Shown piece by piece: positions 26,050-35,200 of a DNA stretch of 50,642 nt. Under the pieces are notes generated by a model. The model made no database searches. It saw nothing but the letters and a program-made list of their open reading frames with translations, and had not been told where the DNA came from. A program made the translations under genes and the position numbers. How positions within the stretch are numbered: the first letter of the stretch is position 1; every line of letters begins with the position of its first letter. Origin of the DNA: Zunongwangia pacifica (GTDB lineage: Bacteria; Bacteroidota; Bacteroidia; Flavobacteriales; Flavobacteriaceae); the NCBI RefSeq assembly GCF_023499215.1, contig NZ_JAKHSK010000036.1:1-50642 (forward strand), read 5' to 3'.

Positions 26050-27513
26050 TTAATCATCGGCATCTAACTTAAAATTAGATAATTCTACCGGTTTTGATGT
26101 TTCGGTATAAACCAAATTGGGGGCGAGTTCAAAAAGATGCGCCTGTGTTTCGAAGAAATGCATCATATAGCCGGCGGTATTTACAAAGACAACAATGTCG
26201 TTAATTTCCGGAAGTTGCGGTAATGCTACTTTACGCTTTAATAACAAGTCTCTTTCTAAACAATAAGCTCCGGTAAAATAAACCTCTACAGATTTATCCT
26301 CAGTTTGATCTTCATTTAAATTCGCATACATCACGTATGGATCGAGCATAAAATCGGCACTAGAGCTCATCATCTGGCTCATATTCATTTCTAAACCAAT
26401 TAACCACTGCCCTTTCGCATCTTTTTTTCGATGTACCACTTTTGCCATGGTAATTCCCGACTGATTTACCAGTGATCTACCAGGTTCTATACGTATTTCT
26501 ATATTTTCCTTTTGAAGTAAAGTGGCTACAGAACTCCCATTTTCATCTGAATATTTTAAAATCCCCTCTAGAAATCTCTCTGAATTAATTTCGTTAAAAT
26601 AAGGATAGGTTTTTCGTTCCCCTTTTATGATTCCGCCCTCGATCCTATAACCAAGTCCGTTATTATTAAACGTAACAGGTGCAATTTCACCTTTTAGACT
26701 TTGTTTTAACCTTGCATCAAAATCAAGCCATTCTTTTTTATGTTTTAGGTAATTGATTAAAATCCCTCCTCCCATATCAATAAATCGAAATGAGAAATGG
26801 CGATTTTTAAGCTTTTGTATTAGTTTGATACATTGCAATAATGCTTCACTTCTTTGCTGGGTAGAATAGCCGTCTAAATGAAAATGCAATCCTTCTACCT
26901 TAAAATTGCTATACGTTTTGCCATCCCCAACATGATTAATAAGGTATTCTTCAATTTCATCAATATCGAAACCAAAACGGCTGTATAGTTTGTTTCCCTC
27001 GACATAAAAACCGCTAAGACGAAAGGCTACACGTGCTTTACAATTATTTTTTTCAGCTAAATTATTTACCAGAATACATTCATCATCATTATCTAATACA
27101 ATAGGCACTTTATTTTGAAGCGCAATCTCAATTTGCTTTTCAGTTTTAATAGCTGAAGTTAATACTAAATGTTCACCGGCCCCACCAAGCTGAAGTGATT
27201 GTAAAAGTTCACGCTCGCTTGCGGTATCTACGCCAATATTTTCTTTAAAAGCCTGTTTTACAAAAGCTTTGGCTTTATTCGCTTTTCTTGCATAAAATAT
27301 CCCTGATTTTACATTATTGCTCTGAAAAACTTCTTTGAATTTTGTACAATTTTTAGTGAAGGAAGCAGGATGGAGAATGTTTAGCGGAGAGCCATATTGG
27401 GTAAAAAGTTTATGCACTACTTTTGGATGGCTCATAATATCGTGCATCCATTGGGATGTAATTGGCGTTAGTCCTTTTTCCTTATTTCCTTTAATATAGT
27501 CGTTATTATTCAT
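26050..27513 (-). CDS. PLP-dependent decarboxylase (DAP/ornithine decarboxylase fold, Y4yA/SbnH-like)
   Basis: A 487-aa fold-III PLP enzyme: alanine-racemase-like barrel with PLP lysine K77 in FYARKANKAK, substrate/phosphate segments VEGLHFHLDGYST and FIDMGGGILINY, EPGRSLVNQSG, and a C-terminal domain with the active-site GAYCLERD and a terminal aromatic cluster (AGYMMHFFE). It is longer than housekeeping LysA (~400-420 aa) and matches the secondary-metabolism branch seen with SbnH. It probably decarboxylates an amino-acid intermediate made by the gene before it; the 6-bp gap makes them one operon. Confidence 0.85.
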   Translation of the reverse strand: MNNNDYIKGNKEKGLTPITSQWMHDIMSHPKVVHKLFTQYGSPLNILHPASFTKNCTKFKEVFQSNNVKSGIFYARKANKAKAFVKQAFKENIGVDTASERELLQSLQLGGAGEHLVLTSAIKTEKQIEIALQNKVPIVLDNDDECILVNNLAEKNNCKARVAFRLSGFYVEGNKLYSRFGFDIDEIEEYLINHVGDGKTYSNFKVEGLHFHLDGYSTQQRSEALLQCIKLIQKLKNRHFSFRFIDMGGGILINYLKHKKEWLDFDARLKQSLKGEIAPVTFNNNGLGYRIEGGIIKGERKTYPYFNEINSERFLEGILKYSDENGSSVATLLQKENIEIRIEPGRSLVNQSGITMAKVVHRKKDAKGQWLIGLEMNMSQMMSSSADFMLDPYVMYANLNEDQTEDKSVEVYFTGAYCLERDLLLKRKVALPQLPEINDIVVFVNTAGYMMHFFETQAHLFELAPNLVYTETSKPVELSNFKLDADD

Positions 27514-27519
27514 TTAATA

Positions 27520-30336
27520 TTACTTAGATTTTGAGATCGAGTTTTTTAAATTATTTATTACCTGCTTTGCCCAGATCGATGAAAAATCGTTTCGGTTTCT
27601 TGATAGGGTGTCATTATCGAAAGTAACACCTTCGGTGGGTGTGCCATAAATGGTGATGTTTTTTCTGATATTTCCATCTTTATCAATTGGATGTCCCTCC
27701 CTGGAGAGATCCATCCCTCCTGTTTGGTAATTTCCGGTATAATCTGTATTCTGAAATAATCGCATCTCACCTTCTTCTAAAAGATTTTTATAAAGTAAGG
27801 AAGACTGTGAAGGTATTTTTATTTTAGGAATACGGGCATCGATATGATAATCTGGAATGATCCTTTTGTTTGAATTACCGGAGAAACTTTTAGCTATTTC
27901 AAATTTTTGATGGTTAAGTTGTCTTACTTCAGGAGATTGACCAAATGTAAAATCTAAAATCCCGGCTTTAAGTAATGCTAATATTTTATACATATTTTCC
28001 AGAGGTGGTCCATAACTAATCCTATTGAAAAATGATGCATATTGGTTATCGAATATTTGGTGTGAACGGGCTGTTAATCCTCCAAAACTATAAAGTCCAT
28101 TAAATATAGGACTAATGTCGTGCCAGGCGCTGATGGCGGCCAATAAAGGACTTTTTTCCTTTAAAGAAACCTTTGCTATTGTTTCTGCCAAAAAATTTTG
28201 TACGCTAACCGTATTGTAAGCTTCTTTATTTATAAAAGGAGATTCCAATTCTTCAAAAGAAAATCGTTTTTCAGAGGAATATTTAATGTGAAATCTTTCA
28301 ATTTCATTCAGCATTTCAGAAAACTCTAATGATCGATTCAAATTTTCACCACAATTTTTAAATGCTAAGCTATAGTATCGAAAAATAAATTCTTGTCTGA
28401 TTAATGGCAATAGATCATCCACGAAATCAAACTTATTAGAAGTATCTTCTCTAAGATCTTTTAAATTTTCTGAAGTAAAAAAGCGTAATTCAGGTACATT
28501 AGGCATCTCTCCTACTCTTGGAATCATCAACGCACCAGACCTGGAATATGGATAAATGTACGCAGGTTCTTTTCCTGAAGGAATGTATTTCATCGATTGC
28601 CCATTACCTACAAAACGCCCTCCTCTACCTTCGGTTAGTGCTAAAGCGGTATCTATAAATGTTAATCCCATTCCCTTTATGGCGACACTAACATTAGCAT
28701 TTATAGCTGCTAATTTTTTTGTAACAGGATATACAAAATCGACAATCGAAGAATCTGTTTCTTTATTATCTAAAACCTCTGTACGATTTCCGGCATGACC
28801 TGTGGTTAATAGCAAATGATGAACCTTAACCTCATCTGACTGATTTGCTCCGGCTGTTGTTAGATGTAGCAATCCCTCATTTTCAGTAATATTTACAACC
28901 TCTTCGTTATGGAGATGTATATTAATATTTTCCGGGACTGAAGAAATTAAACTTTTAAAGCAAGAAATAAAATACTTTCCTACCATTGTACGCGATGAAA
29001 ATTGATCTTTTAGCTTACTTTCCTCTATTCCGGTAGACGCACTAAGCCATTTAACGTAACTCTTTAAATGACCTATAGCTTCTGGTTGTGTTTGAGGACG
29101 AATATCAATTTTCTGATTCGTGAAATTCATTTTTAAATAATCTGGCTGATCTGTTCGATACACATCACCTGCACCAAAATACTGGTTTTTATTATAAAGA
29201 TGAATATTCACTATTTCCTGAATATTCTCACTTTTCAACTCAGCTAATAAACGTTCCAGTCCATATAAACCTTTAGGCCCAAGTCCTACAATAGCTACAT
29301 TATATTCTGAAAAAGGTTTTATTTTCCATCCTCCAATAGGTGTTAAGGCATGATAAACGCCCGGGATATTTTTTAGTAACCATTCCTGATTATAAATGGT
29401 GTCTAAATATCTGCTTCCACCATCACTCAACAAAAAAGCACAACGGGAACCTTCCTCAATTTGATTTTCGTATTTATGGAAAGCACTTATAATGGCTCCT
29501 GAGGATCCACCAACAAGAATACTTTCCTTTTTAAGTAATTCCCAACAACCTACAGCACAATCCAAATCGTTTACTTTAATAAAATCATGGATATAACCTT
29601 CATCTAAAAATTGCGAATCCACTCCGGCTCCATGCCCGGGAATATTTCGAGTTCCAGATTTACCTCCAAAAAGAACGCTACCAAAAGCATCTACCGCTAT
29701 AATTTTGGTATTGGGATGATTGACTTTTATATAATTGGCACATCCCATTAAAGTTCCACAAGTACTAGTAGCTACAAATAGATAATCTAATCTTCCATCT
29801 AAAGCTTCATAAATTTCTTTTGTAGTTTGATAGTGTGTTTTGGGATTATTTAAATTCCCATATTGGTTGCTCCAAAAACTATTTTCTGTAACCTCAAGTA
29901 ATTCTTTCACTTTTGCCAGGCGAGCACCTAAAAATCCGCCTTCTTTAAAAGGTTTTTCAACCATTTGCAATGTTGCTCCGTAGGTTTCCAATAATTGCGA
30001 AGTAAGATTATTTATTTTAGGATCTACGACAACAATTAGTTTTAGCCCCATGACCAAACAAGCCTGGGCAAGACCAATAGCCATATTTCCGGAGCTGGAT
30101 TCGATAACCGTATCTCCTTTTTTTAGTTCTCCAGCTTCCATTGCTTTTTGAAGAATATTGTACGATGTTCGGTCTTTAACACTGCCACTGGGATTAAAAC
30201 TTTCGAGTTTGGCAAAAACTTCAGTTTTAGAATTAGCAGAAATATGATTTAATCTTACTAATGGAGTGCCTCCTATAGTTTCTAATACGGTATTAGAAAC
30301 CTGAAGTCTATCTCTTAAGCTCACATTCATCTTCAA
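27520..30336 (-). CDS. Fusion: SbnA-like PLP synthase + FAD/NAD(P)-binding protein
   Basis: A 938-aa two-part protein. Residues ~15-330 are a cysteine-synthase-fold enzyme: PLP lysine K54 in NPSGSVKDRTSY, SSSGNMAIG (80-88), STCGTLMG and GGSSGA loops. It resembles SbnA, which joins O-phosphoserine and glutamate to give N-(1-amino-1-carboxyl-2-ethyl)-glutamate, rather than CysK. Residues ~345-930 start with a second Rossmann motif (NVAIVGLGPKGLYGLERL) and look like the FAD-NAD(P)-binding family PF13454. In Staphylococcus, SbnB oxidatively releases diaminopropionate from the SbnA product. The fused flavoprotein could do an analogous or different oxidation here (inference). No siderophore synthetase or transporter is adjacent. 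Confidence 0.82.
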   Translation of the reverse strand: MKMNVSLRDRLQVSNTVLETIGGTPLVRLNHISANSKTEVFAKLESFNPSGSVKDRTSYNILQKAMEAGELKKGDTVIESSSGNMAIGLAQACLVMGLKLIVVVDPKINNLTSQLLETYGATLQMVEKPFKEGGFLGARLAKVKELLEVTENSFWSNQYGNLNNPKTHYQTTKEIYEALDGRLDYLFVATSTCGTLMGCANYIKVNHPNTKIIAVDAFGSVLFGGKSGTRNIPGHGAGVDSQFLDEGYIHDFIKVNDLDCAVGCWELLKKESILVGGSSGAIISAFHKYENQIEEGSRCAFLLSDGGSRYLDTIYNQEWLLKNIPGVYHALTPIGGWKIKPFSEYNVAIVGLGPKGLYGLERLLAELKSENIQEIVNIHLYNKNQYFGAGDVYRTDQPDYLKMNFTNQKIDIRPQTQPEAIGHLKSYVKWLSASTGIEESKLKDQFSSRTMVGKYFISCFKSLISSVPENINIHLHNEEVVNITENEGLLHLTTAGANQSDEVKVHHLLLTTGHAGNRTEVLDNKETDSSIVDFVYPVTKKLAAINANVSVAIKGMGLTFIDTALALTEGRGGRFVGNGQSMKYIPSGKEPAYIYPYSRSGALMIPRVGEMPNVPELRFFTSENLKDLREDTSNKFDFVDDLLPLIRQEFIFRYYSLAFKNCGENLNRSLEFSEMLNEIERFHIKYSSEKRFSFEELESPFINKEAYNTVSVQNFLAETIAKVSLKEKSPLLAAISAWHDISPIFNGLYSFGGLTARSHQIFDNQYASFFNRISYGPPLENMYKILALLKAGILDFTFGQSPEVRQLNHQKFEIAKSFSGNSNKRIIPDYHIDARIPKIKIPSQSSLLYKNLLEEGEMRLFQNTDYTGNYQTGGMDLSREGHPIDKDGNIRKNITIYGTPTEGVTFDNDTLSRNRNDFSSIWAKQVINNLKNSISKSK

Positions 30337-30816
30337 TCTGGATTAGGTTGGTTAAAGGATTAAATGTAGATACATTTATTCATAAGAAAATCCCTATTAA
30401 TTAAATAATAACATATTTAGTTTAATTATAACTTTTTAGTACCTTCTTTAAGACTGATTAAAAAAATTTCACTCTTAAAAAAGAACATTTTCTTAGTATA
30501 TGTTATAAAGAATGTAATAATTTAGAAATGATGAAAATACTTTAGCTAGTTTTAAATATATTGGGTTGTATTGCAGCTATTTTAAAGTAAATAAAATTCT
30601 TCTTATTAGCTTTTAGATAAGTTTTTTACCAATGTGGAGTTTTTAAAAATATCATTGAACCAAATAATGATCTTACTTCTTTTCAATAAAATTTTGTAGA
30701 CTGAGTAAAATTTTTTCGAGATTTTAAACGTAATTTAATTTTTAGCAACATTCTCATTCTCTCCGTAATGAATAGTTTTCACTACAAAAATAGATGAATT
30801 AGGTGTTAATCAAGAT
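30337..30816. other. Non-coding AT-rich region
   Basis: About 480 bp upstream of the PLP fusion gene. No credible gene is seen on either strand. The operon promoter must lie in the right-hand reading direction toward 30336. I find no hairpin or repeat. Confidence 0.35.
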
Positions 30817-31113
30817 TTATTCTTTTTCTACATCTATAACTAAATTGGACTTGAAAGATAATTTTAAAAATTCCCGTTTTGAAATTTCATCATATTGTAT
30901 ATATAGCTCAATTATATCAAAATACTGATGATTCAAGTTGATTTTATTTTTTATAAATCCGTAAGAATTTACAGTATATTTTTTATCTGAATTAAAAATA
31001 CTAAACCACCTCTCGATTAATTTATTAGTTTCTATTTCTGTTAAAACATCTCTATTTATAAACCTTTCCATTTTATCCTTTTCATTTATTGTAAGGTTTA
31101 TTAAAATATCCAA
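30817..31113 (-). CDS. Small hypothetical protein
   Basis: A 98-aa charged protein (MDILINLTINEKDKMERFIN...; FDIIELYIQYDEISKREFL), with no signal, membrane segment or recognised motif. It lies just downstream of the decayed primase-like region and may be accessory. Met15 (31071) is another possible start. The coding call rests on frame length alone. Confidence 0.4.
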   Translation of the reverse strand: MDILINLTINEKDKMERFINRDVLTEIETNKLIERWFSIFNSDKKYTVNSYGFIKNKINLNHQYFDIIELYIQYDEISKREFLKLSFKSNLVIDVEKE

Positions 31114-31590
31114 AGATTTATAACACTTATTGGCTTCAGATAGCGTTGCAAGTTTTTAGGACTTCCTTTGGCTTTTTGTTCTTTTTCCTCGTTTAGTGTA
31201 CCTGCACTAATCAGGCGTTGTAATCCATTATTGTTTGGTCTTGTTCTGCTGATCCATTGACATATAAAAGGAAGCTTCTATTGCTGTTATCTTCGTAGAT
31301 ACTTTCCTGTGTGGTGCATAATGTAACGCAGACAGGGCCTTCAACTGTTAGTTTTATGGTTTTTGTATTTTTCTTTATAACTTTATGATTTACTCGTTTT
31401 GTAATACTTCTTTTGCTTTGTAATTCTCATAATGTATAGAGTGCGTTTTCTGCTCCGTCCATATCTTCGATAAGGATAAGTTTATGCTGTAATTCTGTGC
31501 GGTTGAAGTAGTAAAAAGCATTCTCACTTAACACCGTCATATCTACGATGTCGTGTTCCGGGATGAGTTCTGCAATGTGTCTTTCCTATT
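31114..31590 (-). pseudogene. Decayed mobile-element primase/helicase-like gene fragment
   Basis: Broken minus-strand frames read in order: AELIPEHDIVDMTVLSENAF, YYFNRTELQHKLILIEDMDG, AENALYTL, then a stop, ELQSKRSITKRVNHKV, TIKLTVEGPVCVTLCTTQES, IYEDNSNRSFLLYVNGSAEQ, and RLISAGTLNEEKEQKAKGSP after a frameshift. From memory this resembles primase/helicase-type proteins of Bacteroidota integrative elements; family naming is tentative. At least one stop and one frameshift make it non-functional. The divergent Xre gene next to it supports a degraded mobile element. Confidence 0.55.
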
Positions 31591-31606
31591 CCGGCACTTA
31601 TAGATT

Positions 31607-31978
31607 ATGGATATAGGAATCGTCATAACAAGACTGCGCAAGGATAAAGTTCTGTCACGTGAGGAACTGGGAAGTATCGTTGGAACATGTGGCGCCGTGA
31701 TAGGAAGATATGAGCGTAACGAGATCACGCCTTCTGTTGAGATCGCCAACAAGATTGCACAAGCTCTTGATGTTTCCCTCGATTATCTCGTGGGCAACAA
31801 CTCTTTTATTCCTACCGACAAACAGATATTAGATCGTGTCGAGGCCATTTCCAACATGCCTGAGGATGAACAGACACGGATCTTTAACGTTATCGATACT
31901 CTACTGCGCGACTACAAGGCTAAAAAAGCTATGCATAAAAAACCACTCCGAAGAGTGGTTTATAAATATCGAAGCTAG
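31607..31978 (+). CDS. Xre-family helix-turn-helix regulator
   Basis: A 123-aa protein with an N-terminal Cro/CI-type HTH (IGIVITRLRKDKVLSREELG; SIVGTCGAVIGRYERNEITP; IAQALDVSLDYLVG) and a helical C-terminus (ILDRVEAISNMPEDEQTRIF). The last 15 codons run through a perfect hairpin (31940-31961) that looks like the gene's terminator, so the normal stop has probably been lost by a short extension (KKPLRRVVYKYRS). It is divergent from the primase-like remnant. A decayed relative lies at 45154-45306. Confidence 0.8.
   Translation: MDIGIVITRLRKDKVLSREELGSIVGTCGAVIGRYERNEITPSVEIANKIAQALDVSLDYLVGNNSFIPTDKQILDRVEAISNMPEDEQTRIFNVIDTLLRDYKAKKAMHKKPLRRVVYKYRS
31940..31961 (+). terminator. Hairpin inside the 3' end of the xre gene
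   Basis: AAACCACTC (31940-31948), loop CGAA, GAGTGGTTT (31953-31961), preceded by an A run. It is followed by TATAAATAT rather than a clean T tract. Its position within the reading frame suggests the gene has read into its former terminator. Confidence 0.5.
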
Positions 31979-31989
31979 GCCGTAGTGCT

Positions 31990-32214
31990 TTAAGCATCCT
32001 GCTTCTTGATGAAAGTTCCATAGACTAGAAATAGGATGAATAATATATAAGGGATTAGTAAAGTTGAGTCAAAAATATCTCGTAAGGAAGTAACTTTTGT
32101 TTCCTCTAGAATAATTGCCACGAGAACTCTCAAACCTATACCAACTAAAAGTGCAACAATACATGTTTTAAAAAACAAGTAAAGTCTGTTTTTATTCTCT
32201 ACCTTCTCCTCCAT
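31990..32214 (-). CDS. Small two-helix membrane protein, candidate immunity/partner of the RHS protein
   Basis: A 74-aa membrane protein (MEEKVENKNRLYLFFKTCIV; LRVLVAIILEE; TLLIPYILFILFLVYGTFI) with two helices and basic ends. Its ATG (32214) lies 23 bp before the end of the RHS gene in another frame, so translation is coupled. Position directly after a polymorphic RHS C-terminus is where immunity genes lie, and a membrane location would protect the envelope. No family match is recognised; the role is inferred from position only. A GTG at 32220 is an alternative start. Confidence 0.6.
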   Translation of the reverse strand: MEEKVENKNRLYLFFKTCIVALLVGIGLRVLVAIILEETKVTSLRDIFDSTLLIPYILFILFLVYGTFIKKQDA

Positions 32215-35200
32215 AACCACTATAAAGACTTTGCTGTAATTTTTCGATCTCTTTTCTTCTTTTCTCTAATGCCTTTCTCTCCCTAGGCGTGAGAGATTTT
32301 TCCCATGCTGCAAGATTACTACTTTGCTTTTGAGCAACTGCAACACCAAAAGTACCTACTAAAAACCAAGGGTTTTTGGTAACCTTAGAGGTTGTAGTTT
32401 TTTCTATTGTTGCTCCAATACCTAAAGCATGCAAACCTTGTTTTACACCTGAAGGATCATCCTCTCCAGATAGTTCTACCCATTGATCATAGCTCGTATA
32501 AGAGTCTTCATCAAATGCAGTTATCTGAGTCCCCTTAGCTGTTGTAGCCATTTCTCCTACTTCTAACTCACTTTTTGAAAGATTGTCCACAACAGTTCCA
32601 TCAGCATTTAAAGTAAATGAGGATAATAATTCTTCAAACTCACCTGTTTCCTCGTTCAAACCTTTGCCTGAGTTGATTGTACTTGAAGCAAATGCGTATT
32701 TGGCATTTTCAAACCCTTTTGAATTAAAAAAGATCTCAGCATTATCCTCAGTCAAATCAGGATCAAAATGATAATTCCCGTCCTGATCTATATACCAATC
32801 TAAACCGTCAAGGTCAAAAATAATGAGAGGGCTAGACCCAGCATAATTATATGGCGTGTGTGAGTAATAGTTTTCCTCATGAGCGTCTACGGCTAAAAAT
32901 CTTCCAAGAGCAGCGTCATAATTTCTCCAACCAAAATCAAGCCAATCAAGACTTAATTCATCTTGTTCTTCTTTACCGATAAAAGAAAACTTGTTCGCAG
33001 CAGAATTCGAGTTCCCAGAGACCACATTATTATACCCCTTGTGCTGTAACCCGAAAGGATAGTAGTTTTTCTCACTGATGATTTCAGAGCTAGCCTCGAT
33101 GGTTCCGTTTTTGTTCAAGTCACAGTAACTCAATCTAACGTTGCCTAAGTGATCAGTATAGTTATAAAAATAACTGAATTGATCGTTTTCATAATTAATA
33201 TAGCCTTGATCTTGTTTTATCATCTCTATAATTGGAGCATTTGATCCAGCTTTTTTATAAATAAATGCACCATCATATTGAGTTCGGACATTCGATTCTT
33301 CATCATATTTTTCAAGCTTATTCCCATTGGCATCATAGGTGTAAGTTAAAAAACCATCATGGCCATTACCCTGCACATAAATACTCTCTGGTAAATTTAA
33401 AAAATTATAGTCAATATTTTGAACTCCTTTTTTGTTAAAATCATATCGTAAATTACCATTATCATCATAATCATAATCATTCGCAGTACCTGAACCATCT
33501 GCGAATCCAGCATCAATATTTGAATTATCATCTACCTTTAGTAATTGATTCCCATTATAAGTATAAACCAAATTATCCATAGTACTAAAGCTTGAGCCAG
33601 TAGTATTACCTTTACGCTGTAAGGTTAATATATTACCATTTTTATCATATGTAATACCCGATACATTGTAGTGAGATGTCTGCTCAGTAAAAGAAGTTCC
33701 TGTACTATTGGCTCTTCTAAATTTAGCATCTTCAATTCTATTCAGTTCGTCGTAAGAGTATGCATAACCACGTTTCCTATTAGAATAAGCACTCTGCGTA
33801 TTTGCTGAGCGCCATAATACCTCGCTAATGTTTCCATTGTAAAGAGGATCTGAAAGTCCCATTTGAGGTTGATTGTAATTTATAGAAAATGCAAATAAAT
33901 CAGATCCCAAATTATCGATGTTATTCACACTTTTTAACCATCCCCTGATGTTATATTTGTAATCGATAGTTTGTAAGCCACCCTGATCGGGATCTCCTCC
34001 TACCTGATTAGACACTAATTGACCAAGTTCATCAAAGGTATTATCCACAATCAACTCCAAAACATTAGAATTGATTTTTTGAGTCTGTTTCTTTAATCTT
34101 CCCTGATGATCGTAAACCATATTATCTGTCAATGTTATTTCAGGACTTCCACTATCAGACTTTATATGTTTGTTAAAATTTTCAATAGGCTTACCAGTAA
34201 AATCTAATTTTGTCTCTACTAAGTCATTAGTTAGCAAATATTCATTAATACTCTTCGTCCAAACTATGCTTCCATATTTATCATAAGCCATTGTAGTATT
34301 AACCCATTTAACTGGGCTTGTATTTAGCACTTTAACACGAGTTACAGCCATTAAACCTTTTATATTCGAAGTAATGTTTTCTCCTCTACTATTTGTCCCT
34401 GGAACAGAAACATAACCTTCCGCTCCTATAGGTAAATATTGATCATAATAACTAATCGTTAAAACCTCAGATATATTGGTGGATGGATAACATGCGTTCG
34501 TGTAATAAATTTCTGCCCCACCGATTGTAGATGAAGATTGGCTATTTGATAAGCGTGTTTCAAATAAATCTGAATCGTTATCAGCGTTATTTTGGTGTGT
34601 CGAACGAGTGGCTGAATTAATTATAATACCGGTATATATTACACGACCTAATTGATCATATTTAGTAAACAACCATTTACCCTGCTTTCTTAATTCTCCA
34701 TCTTGGCTCATTATAGGTTGACCAAGATCATTATATACAATATATTCCGGCTTCTTACCAGGAAGTTTCTTTTCAATAAGACGATTTCTCGAATCATATT
34801 TATATTGATAACAAAACTTATCTAGTATAGTTTGGTTAGGTTTTACTGAGGGATTAGCTTCTGGGGGTAATACGAAAACAAGATTTCCGAAATCATCATA
34901 AACATAATAGGTATCAATATTTTCTACTCCTTGACCTAAAACATGATTTCTTTTTAGTAGCGTTCTATTTTGAAAATCTACATAAATATCAGCATCGTGT
35001 TCATTCTGATCTGAACTAGTATAATTCTCATCTCTAGTGGTTAGCTTAAATAACTGAGGTCTACGATCATTCCCTTGTGCCATAAATTCTCCATTATCGA
35101 CTAAAGTAGGTTTAAATGGATTTACCGCGGAGTTATAATCAACGGAGTAATAACGTACGTGATCTGAGAATTGAACAAGATTATATTTTTTTTTGATAGA

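Noticed and set aside
26050-30336. Complete staphyloferrin B-like siderophore cluster
   Set aside because: No NIS synthetase, SbnB, exporter or TonB receptor nearby; only the SbnA- and SbnH-like activities are present.
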